This document shows positions 14,020 to 26,772 of a stretch of 64,000 nucleotides of DNA, piece after piece. The position numbers were made by a program, and so were the translations under genes. Source of the stretch: Lingula anatina (Eukaryota > Brachiopoda > Lingulata > Lingulida > Lingulidae); NCBI RefSeq assembly GCF_001039355.2, contig NW_019773659.1:31212-95211 (forward strand), read 5' to 3'. The first letter of the stretch is position 1, and every line of letters begins with the position of its first letter. Under the pieces are notes generated by a model that was given only the letters and a program-made list of their open reading frames with translations, made no database searches and had not been told where the DNA came from.

Positions 14020-15771
14020 CTGACAGATGTATATCCTAACTTCATATTAATACCGTTCGATGATCCAACTTTCTACTGCTTGTGCAAGACCTACGTTCTA
14101 TTTTTAACTTGTTTTATTGGGGCAATAAAGCAGCGTTAAGTGTAATAGTTGCATTAGTTTTGTAAAAAAATGTTTTCCAATAAAACAAATAAAACCACAA
14201 ATCAAATAAATTTTTACATGAAATAATAACTTTTATTGATATTTTATAATATAAAAGTATTTATAAAAATATACACCTTGATATGATTTCTTGCAGTATG
14301 TAAAACTTTTTTTAATAAAAAGGGACTAGCTTTACATAAAATTGAAGCTGTCACCTGAGGGAAAGGGACATTCCTAATTTCTTTTTTACTTTAAGGCAAC
14401 AATATACAACGACATGATTTAAAAAAGAAAACAGACTTAGAACACTAGGTAAATATGTTGTTAATTCATTCTGTATTGCTATTTTTGTACGTGGAAACTG
14501 TTACCCGTCTTTTACAACGGTGAGGTCAAGCTGTTTACGTTGTGCACACTGACCACTACTGCCACTGACACTGTGTAACTTAGCCGGCTTTGCCATATAA
14601 ATTATGATCATATCTGTAATGTTTGCTGCTGGGCATGGAACTTAAGCCTGATAATAAGGCTAGACTTTAAGACCAAAGTTGAGTTTTATTTTGACAGTTT
14701 GATCATATTGAATCCAGTATAACATTTACGAAAGTGAAAAAATAAATAAATAAAAATAAATAAATAAAATAAAGAAGGTGAATGCATTAAAAACCAATAG
14801 CCAACACTGAAAGTCAGCCAATATGGTTTTATTTTGAACTTGAAGGGGGCCAGTTTTGGAATGTAAAACTTGAACTAGTTTTCGGCAAATTTTATACATA
14901 ACTGGCCACAACAATGCTCTGTGTAAATTATAATTGTTGGTTTTGTGTGAAAGGAATATGGTGTCCACAATTAATTGTAGTCCATTTCTCATTAGTTGTA
15001 CGTGTGCCATTCATTCCATATACTGACTCAATATGTACAGCTAGATCCTGTATTGATCATTTGGGGCCTTAGAGGTTGATTTACTTCTTGGACTACCATT
15101 TTTTCACACCAGTAATAGATTTATGTTTGAATGGAATGGTGACTATAAATATATCCTGAGAATGCCAGGCCTGATTTATTAATACTGCCATCCTTTGGTG
15201 GTTCTTATGATCCCATATGATTCTATAAGCAGTATATCATTCTTTACATTCTTTATTATCTCACATCAAGAATATATGACTACAGTGTATATGTTGGGTG
15301 AACACTTTTGATCATATGTATAACTGTGACCATAGGTTTATGGCTAGCAATAGCAAAGGGAGTTTGGCATACTCTTCTAAACAAAGTGGATTTTTTTTTA
15401 CTGCAAAACTTATTTCTTAATTTGAAATGGCAAAGGATCTTGATCAGATTTTGTTTCAGATAAGACATATCTCGGTCAAAGGGTGGTTTGTTTGCTCCCC
15501 CCCCCCCTTTTCTCTACCCCACCTTGCTACTGCTGCCTCAGGTCTCTGTCTGCACATGCTATGTCATCTATGTACCAAGGAACCTCTATTTAAGTCCAGT
15601 AGGCTTTCAAGGAGTGTGAACTGGTGGCAGCTTACTAGTGCTAGTAATGACACAGGAGGACAGTTTTTTATAATTGGGATTACTCAAAAGATAAAAAATG
15701 ACAGAAAGTTAGTAATTTGGATTATTTACCAGGATACTAGCATAATAACTTTAGTTCAGAGTACATGAGAG
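13213..15771. repeat. Segment repeated after the N at 15772 (copy 1)
   Basis: This 2.56-kb block is repeated almost base for base at 15774-18313, with small indels and scattered substitutions. It covers the upstream coding exons of the RBR ligase and the intergenic DNA beyond. Both copies stop at the same place, just after AGTACATGAG. A single N follows each. This looks like two alleles of one locus placed in series. From 14040 on there is no gene, only AT-rich DNA with an (AAAT)n tract near 14738. Confidence 0.85.
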
Positions 15772-15773
15772 NT

Positions 15774-18313
15774 ACATCGAAGTATGTGTGTCCCTGTGGT
15801 TTGATCTCGATACAGCTCCCATTTCTTCCGGAGCTGCAATAACTAATACAGTCAGCGTGTTGTTTGATTTTGTGGTGCTCAAACAAAGAAACCTTGCAGT
15901 CTTCATTTTTCCATTCACCCTCATGTATACTTTGCTTTAAGAGCTTTGGGAGTTTCCATCGGCCCTTCTTGTTGAGGGAGTAGGTAACGCCACCTGACTG
16001 AAGACCCCCATCTTCGATATCATCTCCAACGCCCTTGGCAGAGGAGTGTTTTAACAGGGATGCTTCGGCGGCGTAGCAGCGTTGGTAGTGAGAGTTTGAG
16101 GCTCTCAGGGTGTTGCCCGAGTGGACGTTACGTTTCCAGCCTTTCCAAACCATATTTGAGGCTTTGTCTTTGTTATCTGAATAGAACCGCAAGACAATGA
16201 TAAGAATATTTACATTCTAAGTACCTGTAGATCTAGATATGCAAGGATGTTTATAAATTCCAATAATAATTAGAGTAAATGTCACATGCAAAATACATTT
16301 CCCAACAGCAAAACTAGCAATAGGCAGCATAATCAATATATATATTTAAACTTCACATCACTTTAATTAACATTTTAGCTTGCTCTAATTCAGCATGTCA
16401 AATCATGCATTTCAAATGCAAAGGTTTCTTTAGTATATACTTCCGCATAATTTATGATTTAGTAAAATATATTTCTACCTTAAAATTATATGTCATGCCA
16501 ACAACAGTACCTGTATAAATATTCTCCCCTTTTCTTCGTTTTTTCTCCTTGTTTTCTGTTTTGGAATACTGACAGATGTATATCTTAACTTCATATTTAT
16601 ACCGTTCGATGATCCAACTTTCTACTGCTTGTGCAAGACCTACGTTCTATTTTTAACTTGTTTAATTGGGGCAATAAAGCAGCGTTAAGTGTAATAGTTG
16701 CATTAGTTTTATAAAAAAATGTTTTCCAATAAAACAAATAAAACCACAAATCAAATAAATTTTTACATGAAATAATAACTTTTATTGATATTTTATAATA
16801 TGAAAGTATCTATAAAAAATATGCACCTTGATATAATTTCTTGAAGTATGTGAAACTTTTTTTAGTAAAAAGGGACTAGCTTTGCATAAAATTGAAGCTG
16901 TCACCTGAGGGAAAGGGACATTCCTAATTTCATTTCTACTATAGGGCAACAATATACAACGACATGATTTAAAAAAGAAAACAGACTTAGAACACTAGGT
17001 AAATATGTTGTTAATTCATCCTGTATTGCTTTTTTTGTACGTGGAAACTGTTACCCGTCTTTTACAAGGGTGAGGTCAAGCTGTTTACGTTGTGCACACT
17101 GACCACTACTGCCACTGACACTGTGTAACTTAGCCGGCTTTGCCATATAAATTATGATCATATCTGTAATGTTTGCTGCTGGGCATGGAACTTAAGCCTG
17201 ATAATAAGGCTAGACTTTAAGACCAAAGTTGAGTTTTATTTTGACAGTTTGATCATATTGAATCCAGTATAACATTTACGAAAGTGAAAAAATAAATAAA
17301 TAAAATAAAGAAGGTGAATGCATTAAAAGCCAATAGCCAACACTGAAAGTCAGCCAATATGGTTTTATTTTGAACTTGAAGGGGGCCAGTTTTGGAATGT
17401 AAAACTTGAACTAGTTTTCGGCAAATTTTATACATAACTGGCCACAATAATGCTCTGTGTAAATTATAATTGTTGGTTTTGTGTGAAAGGAATATGGTGT
17501 CCACAATTAATTGTAGTCCATTTCTCATTAGTTGTACATGTGCCATTCATTCCATATACTGACTCGATATGTACAGCTAGCTCCTGTATTGATCATTTGG
17601 GGCCTTTGAGGTTGATTTACTTCTTGGACTACCATTTCTTTCACACCAGTAATAGATTTATGTTTGAATGGAATGGTGACTATAAATATATCCTGAGAAT
17701 GCCAGGCCTGATTTATTAATACTGCCATCCTTTGGTGGTTCTTATGATCCCATATGATTCTATAAGCAGTATATCATTCTTTACATTCTTTATTATCTCA
17801 CATCAAGAATATATGACTACAGTGTATATGTTGGGTGAACACTTTTGATCATATGTATAACTGTGACCAGAGGTTTATGGCTAGCAATAGCAAAGGGAGT
17901 TTGGCATACTCTTCTAAACAAAGTGGACTTTTTTTTTTACTGCAAAACTTATTTCTTAATTTGAAATGGCAAAGGATCTTGATCAGATTTTGTTTCAGAT
18001 AAGACATATCTCGGTCAAAGGGTGGTTTGTTTGCTTCCCCCCCCCCCCTTTTCTCTACCCCGCCTTGCTACTACTGCCTCAGGTCTCTGTCTGCACATGC
18101 TATGTCATCTATGTACCAAGGAACCTCTATTTAAGTCCAGTAGGATTTCAAGGAGTGTGAACTGGTGGCAGCTTACTAGTGCTAGTAATGACACAGGAGG
18201 ACAGTTTTTTTATAATTGGGATTACTCAAATGATAAAAAATGACAGAAAGTTAGTAATTTGGATTATTTACCAGGATACTAGCATAATAACTTCAGTTCA
18301 GAGTACATGAGGG
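15774..18313. repeat. Segment repeated after the N at 15772 (copy 2)
   Basis: This is the second version of 13213-15771, bounded by single Ns at 15772 and 18314. It contains a truncated copy of the large RBR exon (about 15780-16187, minus strand) and the small exon upstream (about 16500-16560). The N at 15772 falls inside coding sequence, so the RBR fragment here should not be counted as a second gene. The segment lies wholly within the extent of the preceding contig, as an unpurged haplotig would. Confidence 0.85.
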
Positions 18314-18314
18314 N

Positions 18315-18522
18315 TCTATGTACCAAGGAACCTCTATTTAAGTCCAGTAGGCTTTCAAGGAGTGTGAACTGGTGGCAGCTTACTAGTGCTAGTAATGACA
18401 CAGGAGGACAGTTTTTTATAATTGGGATTACTCAAAAGATAAAAAATGACAGAAAGTTAGTAATTTGGATTATTTACCAGGATACTAGCATAATAACTTT
18501 AGTTCAGAGTACATGAGAGATT
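18315..18522. repeat. Third copy of the contig-end sequence
   Basis: The sequence after the N at 18314 repeats 18108-18313 (and 15573-15771) and then runs on into a poly-T tract and the TMEM243 locus. It is the short overlap of the next contig with the previous one. All three copies break at the same spot, right before a homopolymer. Confidence 0.85.
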
Positions 18523-18887
18523 TTTTTTTAATGTGAAACATATTCATGCAGCTTTCTTTGTTATTATGGATTTTAAAGAATTTCAAAGGGATTTGAGTTT
18601 TATTTAGAAGGACCTAATTTTGATTTCAGTTAGATTATAAGATTATTTTTAGGTTCAGGATTTTGATGAATTGAAATTTTTGACCACAATCTTTGTGCTA
18701 AATTCATTTCAGTGTGTCAACTGAACAGAGTTTACCTCTAGAAATTAACTGGTTAAAATGTAGTTGACAATTTGTTTGCAGGTGGTGTCTGTAGTTTATG
18801 GCATGACATAAAATAGTCCTCGATATCCCTGATAAAAAACCCTGTTTGTCTGGTGTTTCAGGTTCTGTAGACCACAATAGTAAGACT

Positions 18888-20459
18888 ATGGCAGGAAGAT
18901 ATGATGATATTGGAGCAGACAAACCCCTCTTTGGAGAGACCAGACCAAGGGTAAATATTTAAATGTATATTTTTATTGAGCTTATATTTAATATATACCT
19001 TAGAAATTAATATCTGCCAGGAGCTTTTAAAATGAATGTTTTAATCAAAAGTATGTTTCAGGTCTATATAAGTGTAAGCATGAATGTAGCATGCAAAATT
19101 TTATTCTATTTTATATTCTATTTTATTATATTTTATTCTTATTTTCAGGACCGGGTTTTCAACCTCGTGCTTGGACTCGTAACACTAATACTTGTACTGG
19201 TAAGTGTCATTTATCACCAGAGAAAGGTTCTGTATATTTTGTGCATAGGGCAGTTTGTACAATTATATATCAGTAAAAGATAAAATCTATTGCAGTCTAG
19301 TAAGTTCTAGTAAGTGTTATTCTGAAACATAAAGCATGGCTCCTATCTTATATCATAGGTGCAATATTTCATTTCTTCATACTCATCTGCTAGTTTATCT
19401 TATGTAGGAGGGGAAATAAATTTTAGAATTAAAGTTTAGATCAGTTCCTCAGTTACTGCTCTTATATAAAACATCCCCCCTGGTAATGGAGTTAGAGAGT
19501 CACATATCTACTGGATTAAATTTCAAATGTTAAATACATAATATTCTGTCTCTTTTAAAAATCCCAAACAGATAAGACTTCTTTGAACTTTGTTTCAGGT
19601 TACACTAATCAGTGCATTTGTTTTCCCACAATGGCCTCCAGATCCTGTGAATATTTATTTTGCCAGCTGTATATTATTAGTTTGTGGAGCTAACTCGGTG
19701 CTGGTAAGTATCTATTTCAAAATGATGATACGAGGCCTTTTCAACCAATCATTAGATCTTAAGGGCCATTCAGAATGGATGTTGGGTGACCATTGGGAAT
19801 CAGCGGGTCAGCCATATTTAGTCAGAGGATCAGTTAGTACTCGGATCATCTATTCTGAATGGCCCTGTCTTTGGCAATTAAGACTGGCAATTAAGTTCTC
19901 AATCTCTCAAAACAAAACAGTGCAGCTGTATTGTTAGTTCATAACATCAAATCTGAAATGTGAAAAAGCCTTCATTTTAATTTCACAATATTTCATATAG
20001 TATGCTCAGTATGCTGCTAGATTTGGAATTCCCTCCTGATGTACATTCAACCACATAAAGTTTGAAGTTCTTATTGGGTATAATTATTGAAGTCAAGAAG
20101 ATACAGTAAAAATTTAATGATAATTGCCAATAAAACAGTGCCAGTCCATTAAATTTAAATCAGCCTGTACTTGTTCTGCCAATTCAGACATTGAAGTGGT
20201 ATTGACAAAATTTGCATCAGAGATACTAGAAATTTGCATCATATTTCATCTTTGAAATTGATATTTTAAATTCACCATTCACCATGACTTGTTTGAAATT
20301 GCCAAAGATATCGAGTTCTTCATTTTGATTTTTCAGATATTCTGGTACAGACAAGGGGATTTGGAGCCCAAATTCAGGACACTTATTTATTTCAACGTAT
20401 TCTGTATCATATTACTGGCAGTCTGCTGTAACTTGTATATTCATTTAAAGACCAAATAA
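18888..20459 (+). CDS. TMEM243: Transmembrane protein 243 (TMEM243) homologue
   Basis: TMEM243 is a small multi-pass membrane protein of poorly known function. Exons 18888-18950, 19149-19199, 19599-19703 and 20337-20459 join in frame to 113 residues (human about 118). Recognisable blocks are KPLFGET near the N-terminus, VTLISAFVFPQWPP, and IFWYRQGDLEPKFRTLIY before the last membrane segment. Four hydrophobic stretches are visible. The first exon probably opens at 18861 after TGTTTCAG and stays in frame upstream of the ATG at 18888, so an extra N-terminal exon could add residues; I chose the first in-frame ATG seen. The gene is divergent from the RBR ligase and convergent with DMTF1. Confidence 0.93.
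19763..19865. mobile_element. Short MITE-like element in a TMEM243 intron
   Basis: A 103-bp element has 19-bp terminal inverted repeats, GGGCCATTCAGAATGGATG at the left and the same with one change in the complement at the right. It lies in intron 3 of TMEM243. There is no coding capacity. The flanks show no clear target-site duplication, so the superfamily (hAT-like by TIR look) is uncertain. Confidence 0.6.
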
Positions 20460-21457
20460 CTTGTCTGTATATAGTGTGTATCACATACAATGATTAGGGG
20501 CATTGTTTGTAAATCTGTGAATATTGTGTCTATGTAAATATGTATCAGAATGGTTTCTGAGATTGTTGTTCTCAGGATGTGTATGAAGATCTTTTGTTTA
20601 TCATGTTCTCATCTCTATTAAGAACAGATCCTCAGATTTTCACAATTTTTCGTGGTTTGTTTTACATCTCATTGTATTAAGGCAATTACATAAACGACGT
20701 ATGTATGTATGTATACAGAGTAATAATTGGCTGTCTGCCAATAAGTTCACATGACCCAGTTACTGTAAAGGCCAACCTAATTTACTTTTTAATTCTGCCA
20801 AAAGATAAATGTTAAGACTGTTTTAATATAAACTTGATTAGGGATAAAAAATATATATGGCACAGAGATTTTTTTATACATTCCAACTGACGAATGTTAA
20901 TGGCAATGGTTAGGGAAAGGATTATGAAGATGTGCCCTTTTGCATTAAAAATGCCTAATTTCCTGTAATGTTTCACACTCAAATTCTGACCTTAAAAGTA
21001 TAAAAATATATTTAAGTACATATTAAGTCCTTCAAACAAAAACACTGTTTATGAAATGTAACGAACAGGTACCTAATGTTTTTTCACTTTGGAATATCTT
21101 ATTTATGTTGTTGGTGTTTTGTTTTTTAACTTCTAGTACGCAATTTAAGTTTTTTATTGTTGAAATTTTTTTTGTTATTAATGTATGGTTATTTTGAAAA
21201 ATGTTAGGGATAGATTTATTCAGAGGTAAAAGTACATCTTTTGTGGTTGGTCAGATAAAAACACGAGTTTTTTTCACGAGTGTTTAATTTCATTTTCAAA
21301 CATTGAATAGGAAATGTTTGTTTAGATTGCTAAATGCATAACAGGCAGCTTTAATGAAGAGTGAAAAAACAAATAGGTAAGGTCATTAGGTACTCTCAGA
21401 AAGTACTTTTGAGCTTTGACATAAATGATAAAAAATTTGAAGATGCAATTTTAATGC

Positions 21458-21546
21458 ACTTTTATGGCTGATTGAGTGATTAATTCAGTTTATTCCTTGG
21501 CATGTGAATGTTATTTCAGAACTAGTAGAAGTGGTTTATGTGCCTT
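21458..21546 (+). repeat. Dispersed repeat shared with 25035-25130
   Basis: The sequence from TTATGGCTGATTGAGTGAT through AGTAGAAGTGGTTTATGTG recurs, with a few changes, at 25035-25130 inside a DMTF1 intron. Here it sits directly before a foldback MITE in the TMEM243 3' UTR. Confidence 0.65.
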
Positions 21547-21806
21547 AGGGACTATTCCCAGACCCTGTCGTACTAACTGTGGATCGATCTATCTCCAAGG
21601 GGATTCTCACTAAATTGCAATTAACTCAAGCAGCTTAAATGTCTGTCACGCCCACTGAAGCTGTTAGGGGATGATTATCATTTAGCAGCTTTAGCAGGCA
21701 TGCCAGCCATCTAAGCCGCTTAAGCTGAGAGCAATTTAGCAAGAAAACCCCTCAGAGATGGATCGATCCAGTTAGATCGATCTAGGCATGGGAACCCAGT
21801 CTTAGT
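21546..21806. mobile_element. Foldback MITE, copy 1
   Basis: The two halves are imperfect inverted copies of each other along most of their length. They share TAGATCGATCTA-like, CTCACTAAATTG-like and GCTTAAATGTCTG-like blocks that reappear as complements in the second half. The same blocks are found in the element at 38716-38940, which defines a family. The element is non-coding and lies in the presumed TMEM243 3' UTR. Confidence 0.7.
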
Positions 21807-22369
21807 AAATCGTAGCTAGATTATCAAGTTTTCTATCTCTCACAGGGTGTGCTTCAACCCTAGGCTGCTTGATGTGAGAAGGACCTAGTACTGTTATATT
21901 GGTGCTAAAACTGATGTACAGGGTTACATTTTACAAGTTATTATTATGTCATCTAAATAAGTTCGTAACCCTGTTTTGAATGTCGTTTTACTTTTGTAAG
22001 GTTGATTCAACAACTTTGATTTACACTATGCTTTTATATTGGCGTGCAACTGAGCATGTTCAATTCATAGTTTATTTGTAAGTGTAGTTTCTTCTTGTGT
22101 TCTCCAGCTTTTATAGTCAACATAGCAGAACACATCAACATTCAACAGTTTTGTGTAGTCACTTTATTTATTTAGTTATTACTTGGGGGTGGGGCAGTGT
22201 CTATCATGAAAGATCAAAAATAGAAGGCTCTATGTAGCATATAATGAACAGCATGGAAATACAATTTCCAAATGTTCAGTAGAAAAAAAAAATTGTGAAC
22301 ATTTTTTTCCAGATTTTGAGATATGATGTATATTTCATTGTCCTAGACACTTGTATAAAATGGTGATAA

Positions 22370-22411
22370 AATAAAATAAAAACAAACTAGTCCAGTACAT
22401 TCTGGTTTATT
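22370..22411. terminator. Abutting poly(A) signals of TMEM243 (+) and DMTF1 (-)
   Basis: A plus-strand AATAAA lies at 22370-22375 and a minus-strand AATAAA (plus TTTATT) at 22406-22411. They are the likely 3' processing signals of the convergent genes TMEM243 and DMTF1, so the two mRNAs end within tens of bases of each other or overlap slightly. They imply 3' UTRs of about 1.9 kb and 1.1 kb. Confidence 0.5.
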
Positions 22412-23485
22412 TCACACACCTAATTTGTTGACTAGAATGTTCTTTGGTTGTAAAACAGTTTTCAATTTCAGTCAAATTCAAATAAATATAAAAATTTTAA
22501 GAATTCCAAAATTTTGTATTTAAAGGCACAATGTAAAGCATGAAATCCAAGGTCACATACATAATCCCACAGTCACATAGAAACCTTTACAAAGATATTT
22601 CCCTTGCCCAAAGTAGATTAAGTGCAACAAAAGCCAAAGTCAATGATCTGAAGAAGAAAAGGGCTAAGCTAAACTCAAACCCACACCTACTACACCAAAT
22701 GGCTATTACTGAAGTATTTTCTTCATATTTGTTCCATACATCCTTTTACAAACATCTATCAGTATAATACAGCAAGTTTTGTACATTGGACTGCTTAGAT
22801 GACTGAAACCTGCGATTCTATGAAATTATGAAATGAGTAAATTGCTTTCTTACATGATGACCCCCCTCAAAATGGAAAAAAAAAGATATATGACCCAACC
22901 ATCCCCTGAAAAATAGTCAAGCAATGTGCATTGCTGTTACATTAACAGATGTTCACATATTTGGTTACAAAAAAATGCACGTCAATGCCTGATAGCTGGA
23001 CCTACATGCATCAAGTATAATACCAGACCTATGATAGCATTAAAAGAACAATATGTTTATATGCCAATAAATAGACTGAATAATTAGGTCAATAGGACCT
23101 TGACATTTTCATACATAGACAATTGAATTTACAGTTATGAAGAGCAACAGTGTATGTTATATTGAGTCAATGTAACATTGTGGTAGTTGAGATGCAATCA
23201 TACTGATTGTGTACTGATAGTTAGCCCCCAGCTTGCCTTGTTCAAGTTTGGAAAATAGATGCCATATGAACATCAATAGTTTTAACAATTTCCATAACAC
23301 TTCCATAAAACAAGTGCCACAAGTCAGGACTGATGTCATTAATAACTCTCACCTACAGGTGCATTGTGTTTTCTTACACATATAACAAATATGTCCAGGC
23401 ACTATGTTCAATGATCAAACAATTGCAATACATTACACTTCAAGCTTTTCTATCCATTTTGTACTATTTCTATGGTTTGTTGGTG

Positions 23486-23948
23486 TCATGAGTCTGAAGG
23501 ATCATCCACTGCTGATTGGCTCTTGTCAACTTCTCCATCAGAGGCTGACCCAATCAAATCTGAGCTCTCAGAAGGCAGCATGGGGTCTGAAGGGGGAAAG
23601 TATAAAGAACTGATTATCTCTATAGTGGAGATAGTGTATTAAATTGAAGATACTTCAGCATCTTGTCCTCAAAGATATATATTTAAATTGGTTTTTCAGT
23701 TCTGCCATAACAGTTGCATTATTACTAAAAAAAAATAAAATGGCTTTTAGAAAGAAAGAAAAAATACATACTCGTTGTAAAAAAATATGAATAATCTTCT
23801 TAAAGAAATCTAGGTTTAACAACAGCTAGGAAAATAATATACAAAGGAGTTCTATAGGAGCTGGTGCAAGAAACAACAACTATGAATATTGAATCTTCCA
23901 ACAGGATTACAAAGAAAAATGATTCACGAAAAAAACTGTGATAAAAAG

Positions 23949-23979
<31 letters not shown>

Positions 23980-26705
23980 AAACCTCTACATACCAGACAA
24001 GGAGGTCATCATGAGTTCCCCATCATTACTGTTGGACTGGACAAAGGACCCCGCAGCCGAAGACATCACCAGGTGTGTGGTAACTCCTGTGCCATCGTGG
24101 CCACCACTGTCCAAGCTGGAGGCATCACTGGTCACCATGACCAGACCCCCGGGCACTGCCACACTGTCCCCTATTTCTGTTTGGTCAACTTCGGAGTTTA
24201 TTACCTACAGAATATACAATGTTGGTTTTAAGGAAATGTACAGTACTTATGGGCATCAGCTTGTCGACCGCTGAACAACTTTGTGTTGATCACATGTAGA
24301 AACAAACCAGTTCAAGCTGACGTATGTACAGGCAACCAACATCAGTTAAAATATAAAAACTGACAAAGTAATACAGCAATATGTTAGTGCATTTCATATT
24401 AAGAAGTTGGTCAAATATGATCTCCTATTCAAGTTATAGATACAAACTATGACACTACTGTTTCTGTACAAAATACTTGTTGAAAATTCAATTATAGCTT
24501 CACTGAACATGATCTATTTAACCTAAAGACAACTGTTAACACTTTTTTTTTCTTTTGTTAGTTGGTTACAAGATATAAAACATTTTATGACAATTTGCTG
24601 TACCACACTGCAATTATATATCTGATTCTAACTACTCATCTTTTACTGGGTCAGATTTCATCCAAATGCCATTCAATAATAATAATAATAATAATGATAT
24701 CAATTTATAATTGCATGGTATAAAACTTTGGTTCTGCTGGAGCAAGTTACTTAGACAGTGGGAGTTTTTTAAGGTTTATGCATACATTTTTGCCTTAAAG
24801 ATGCATACAAAGTCAATTTTTTGTCACAAAAACCAACCAAATGCCAGCATATAGTTTCAAGTAGTATAACTAAGAGAATTACCAAAAGGCATTGTTTAAT
24901 TTTACCCGAAAATGATGTTTGAACAGATTTTTCTGCTGGCATTCTAAGCTGTATGTCAATGGGGCAGGAAAGTAGGTCACAGAAGTAGGTTAAATTTACA
25001 ACCATAAATTTAAAGAAAGGAGCAGTCGAAAGGTCTTTTATGGCTGATCGAGTGATCTATTCAGTTTATCCCTTGGCATGTCGAATTTATTTGAGTCATA
25101 TAAGAATCTAGTAGAAGTGGTTTACATGTGTTACTCAGAATCCAAACTCCACCGATGCTCGGTTCGTATGTACCTTTAAAAAAAGTCTGGACATCATGAA
25201 TTCATTAGTTGCTGATGTACTAATATCAATGTCCAATGTTTATCACATTATCAGTACAAATTTCATAAGCTTTATATTCAATTACTTTACCATCTTTAAT
25301 TAAATTCTTAACTCTCACAGAATGTGGGATATTTAATAATGATAAGATGACAAGACTGTCAACACAAGAATCATAGCCCTTAAAACCAAAACTATTTGGT
25401 TCTAACACATCTATGCCTAACTACCACAAACAACTCTGTGTCTATTTATAGAGGCATATAATTAATTTAAAAGATAAAAAAACAGCTAGAAACTTATCAT
25501 AAACTTAAGTAATCAACAGCAACGCTATGCAAAGTTATTAGAAAATTTGCCTAATGGACAACCTTATTTCAACCCAGACAGTAGATGACATTAAAATTAG
25601 TGCAAAAAAAAAACAACAAAAAACCAATAATAATTAATCATAACGCAGTTCAAGAGGTTAAATCTACACATCTAAACTTTATCATTCAACATATAAACCC
25701 CTATTCTCCAAAACAGTCACAGTGAGTGAGGTTTAAACAGTGGCATTCAGTCGTCTAGCACTAGCACAGATAAAATGGCCAAAATCATTTTACTGGCTAC
25801 TCTCCTGATCGCCGTCTGCCACACTGGTCAGACACAGATTGTTTCGAGTAGTGGACAATGGTCCAAAGATGGTACCCAGCTTCTCTCTCAAATCCAGAGC
25901 CATCTTCTACAGCTCCAGACTATTGTATCTGATCATGGTCACCTGTTTATGGACATTCAGAAGAAAATAAACAACCTCTCCGAAACTGACAAGCATCTGA
26001 GTCGAAATCTGACCGACCAGGAGCAGGCAATGCTCAAAGATATACAGCATTTACAACGTCAAATGGTCAGTTCCCATGCCAAGATGACCAATGTGACTAT
26101 CACATTGAAAGACTTGAGCTCAGCAGTGTCAAGGATGCAGAAATACACGGACCAGCAAAACATGTTCAACCTGCTGTTAACAGACAGGATAAATCTTCTC
26201 ACAAAATTGGGTAAGTAGGATATTTTTGTGAAGCCATTGTTTTTCACTGGTGCAACCATTAAGTGGCTGGAATTAAAACAAGAGAATTTCTGATGCAAGC
26301 ACAACTTGGCCATGAACACCCAGCAAACAGGAGGCTGAAAATGTTTCAAATTGTATCTTTAAGTTAGCAAACTCCACTGCCAGTATTTGATCCTAAACTA
26401 TAGGATTAAATTTTGTGATTATGTTCTAGAAAAAGTTTCCATCTTTTACAGCATTATACAGCCAGTACCAGACCTCTTACTATTACTACGTCAGTTCTAC
26501 ACTGTCCTGGGATGACGCAGCAAATTACTGTAAAAAGATTCACCCACAAGGTCATCTAGCTACAATCCAGTCCCAGGGAGAAAATGACTTTATTGCCAAA
26601 CTGCTCCCTTATGGTAAATTAAATAACAGAGCCCAGATCATTATTATATCTCACTGATAATAGTTCTCAACTTTAAACATTCTGAGTATATTTTAAATAT
26701 CACAA

Positions 26706-26772
<67 letters not shown>

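Noticed and set aside
15427-15768. 113-codon plus-strand ORF, also present near 17966-18243
   Set aside because: It runs through a poly-C tract, is frameshifted between the duplicate copies, and has no domain. It is non-coding intergenic DNA.
15737-16192. A second RBR ligase gene
   Set aside because: It is the same exon repeated after the N at 15772 with a few base changes, contained in a redundant contig.
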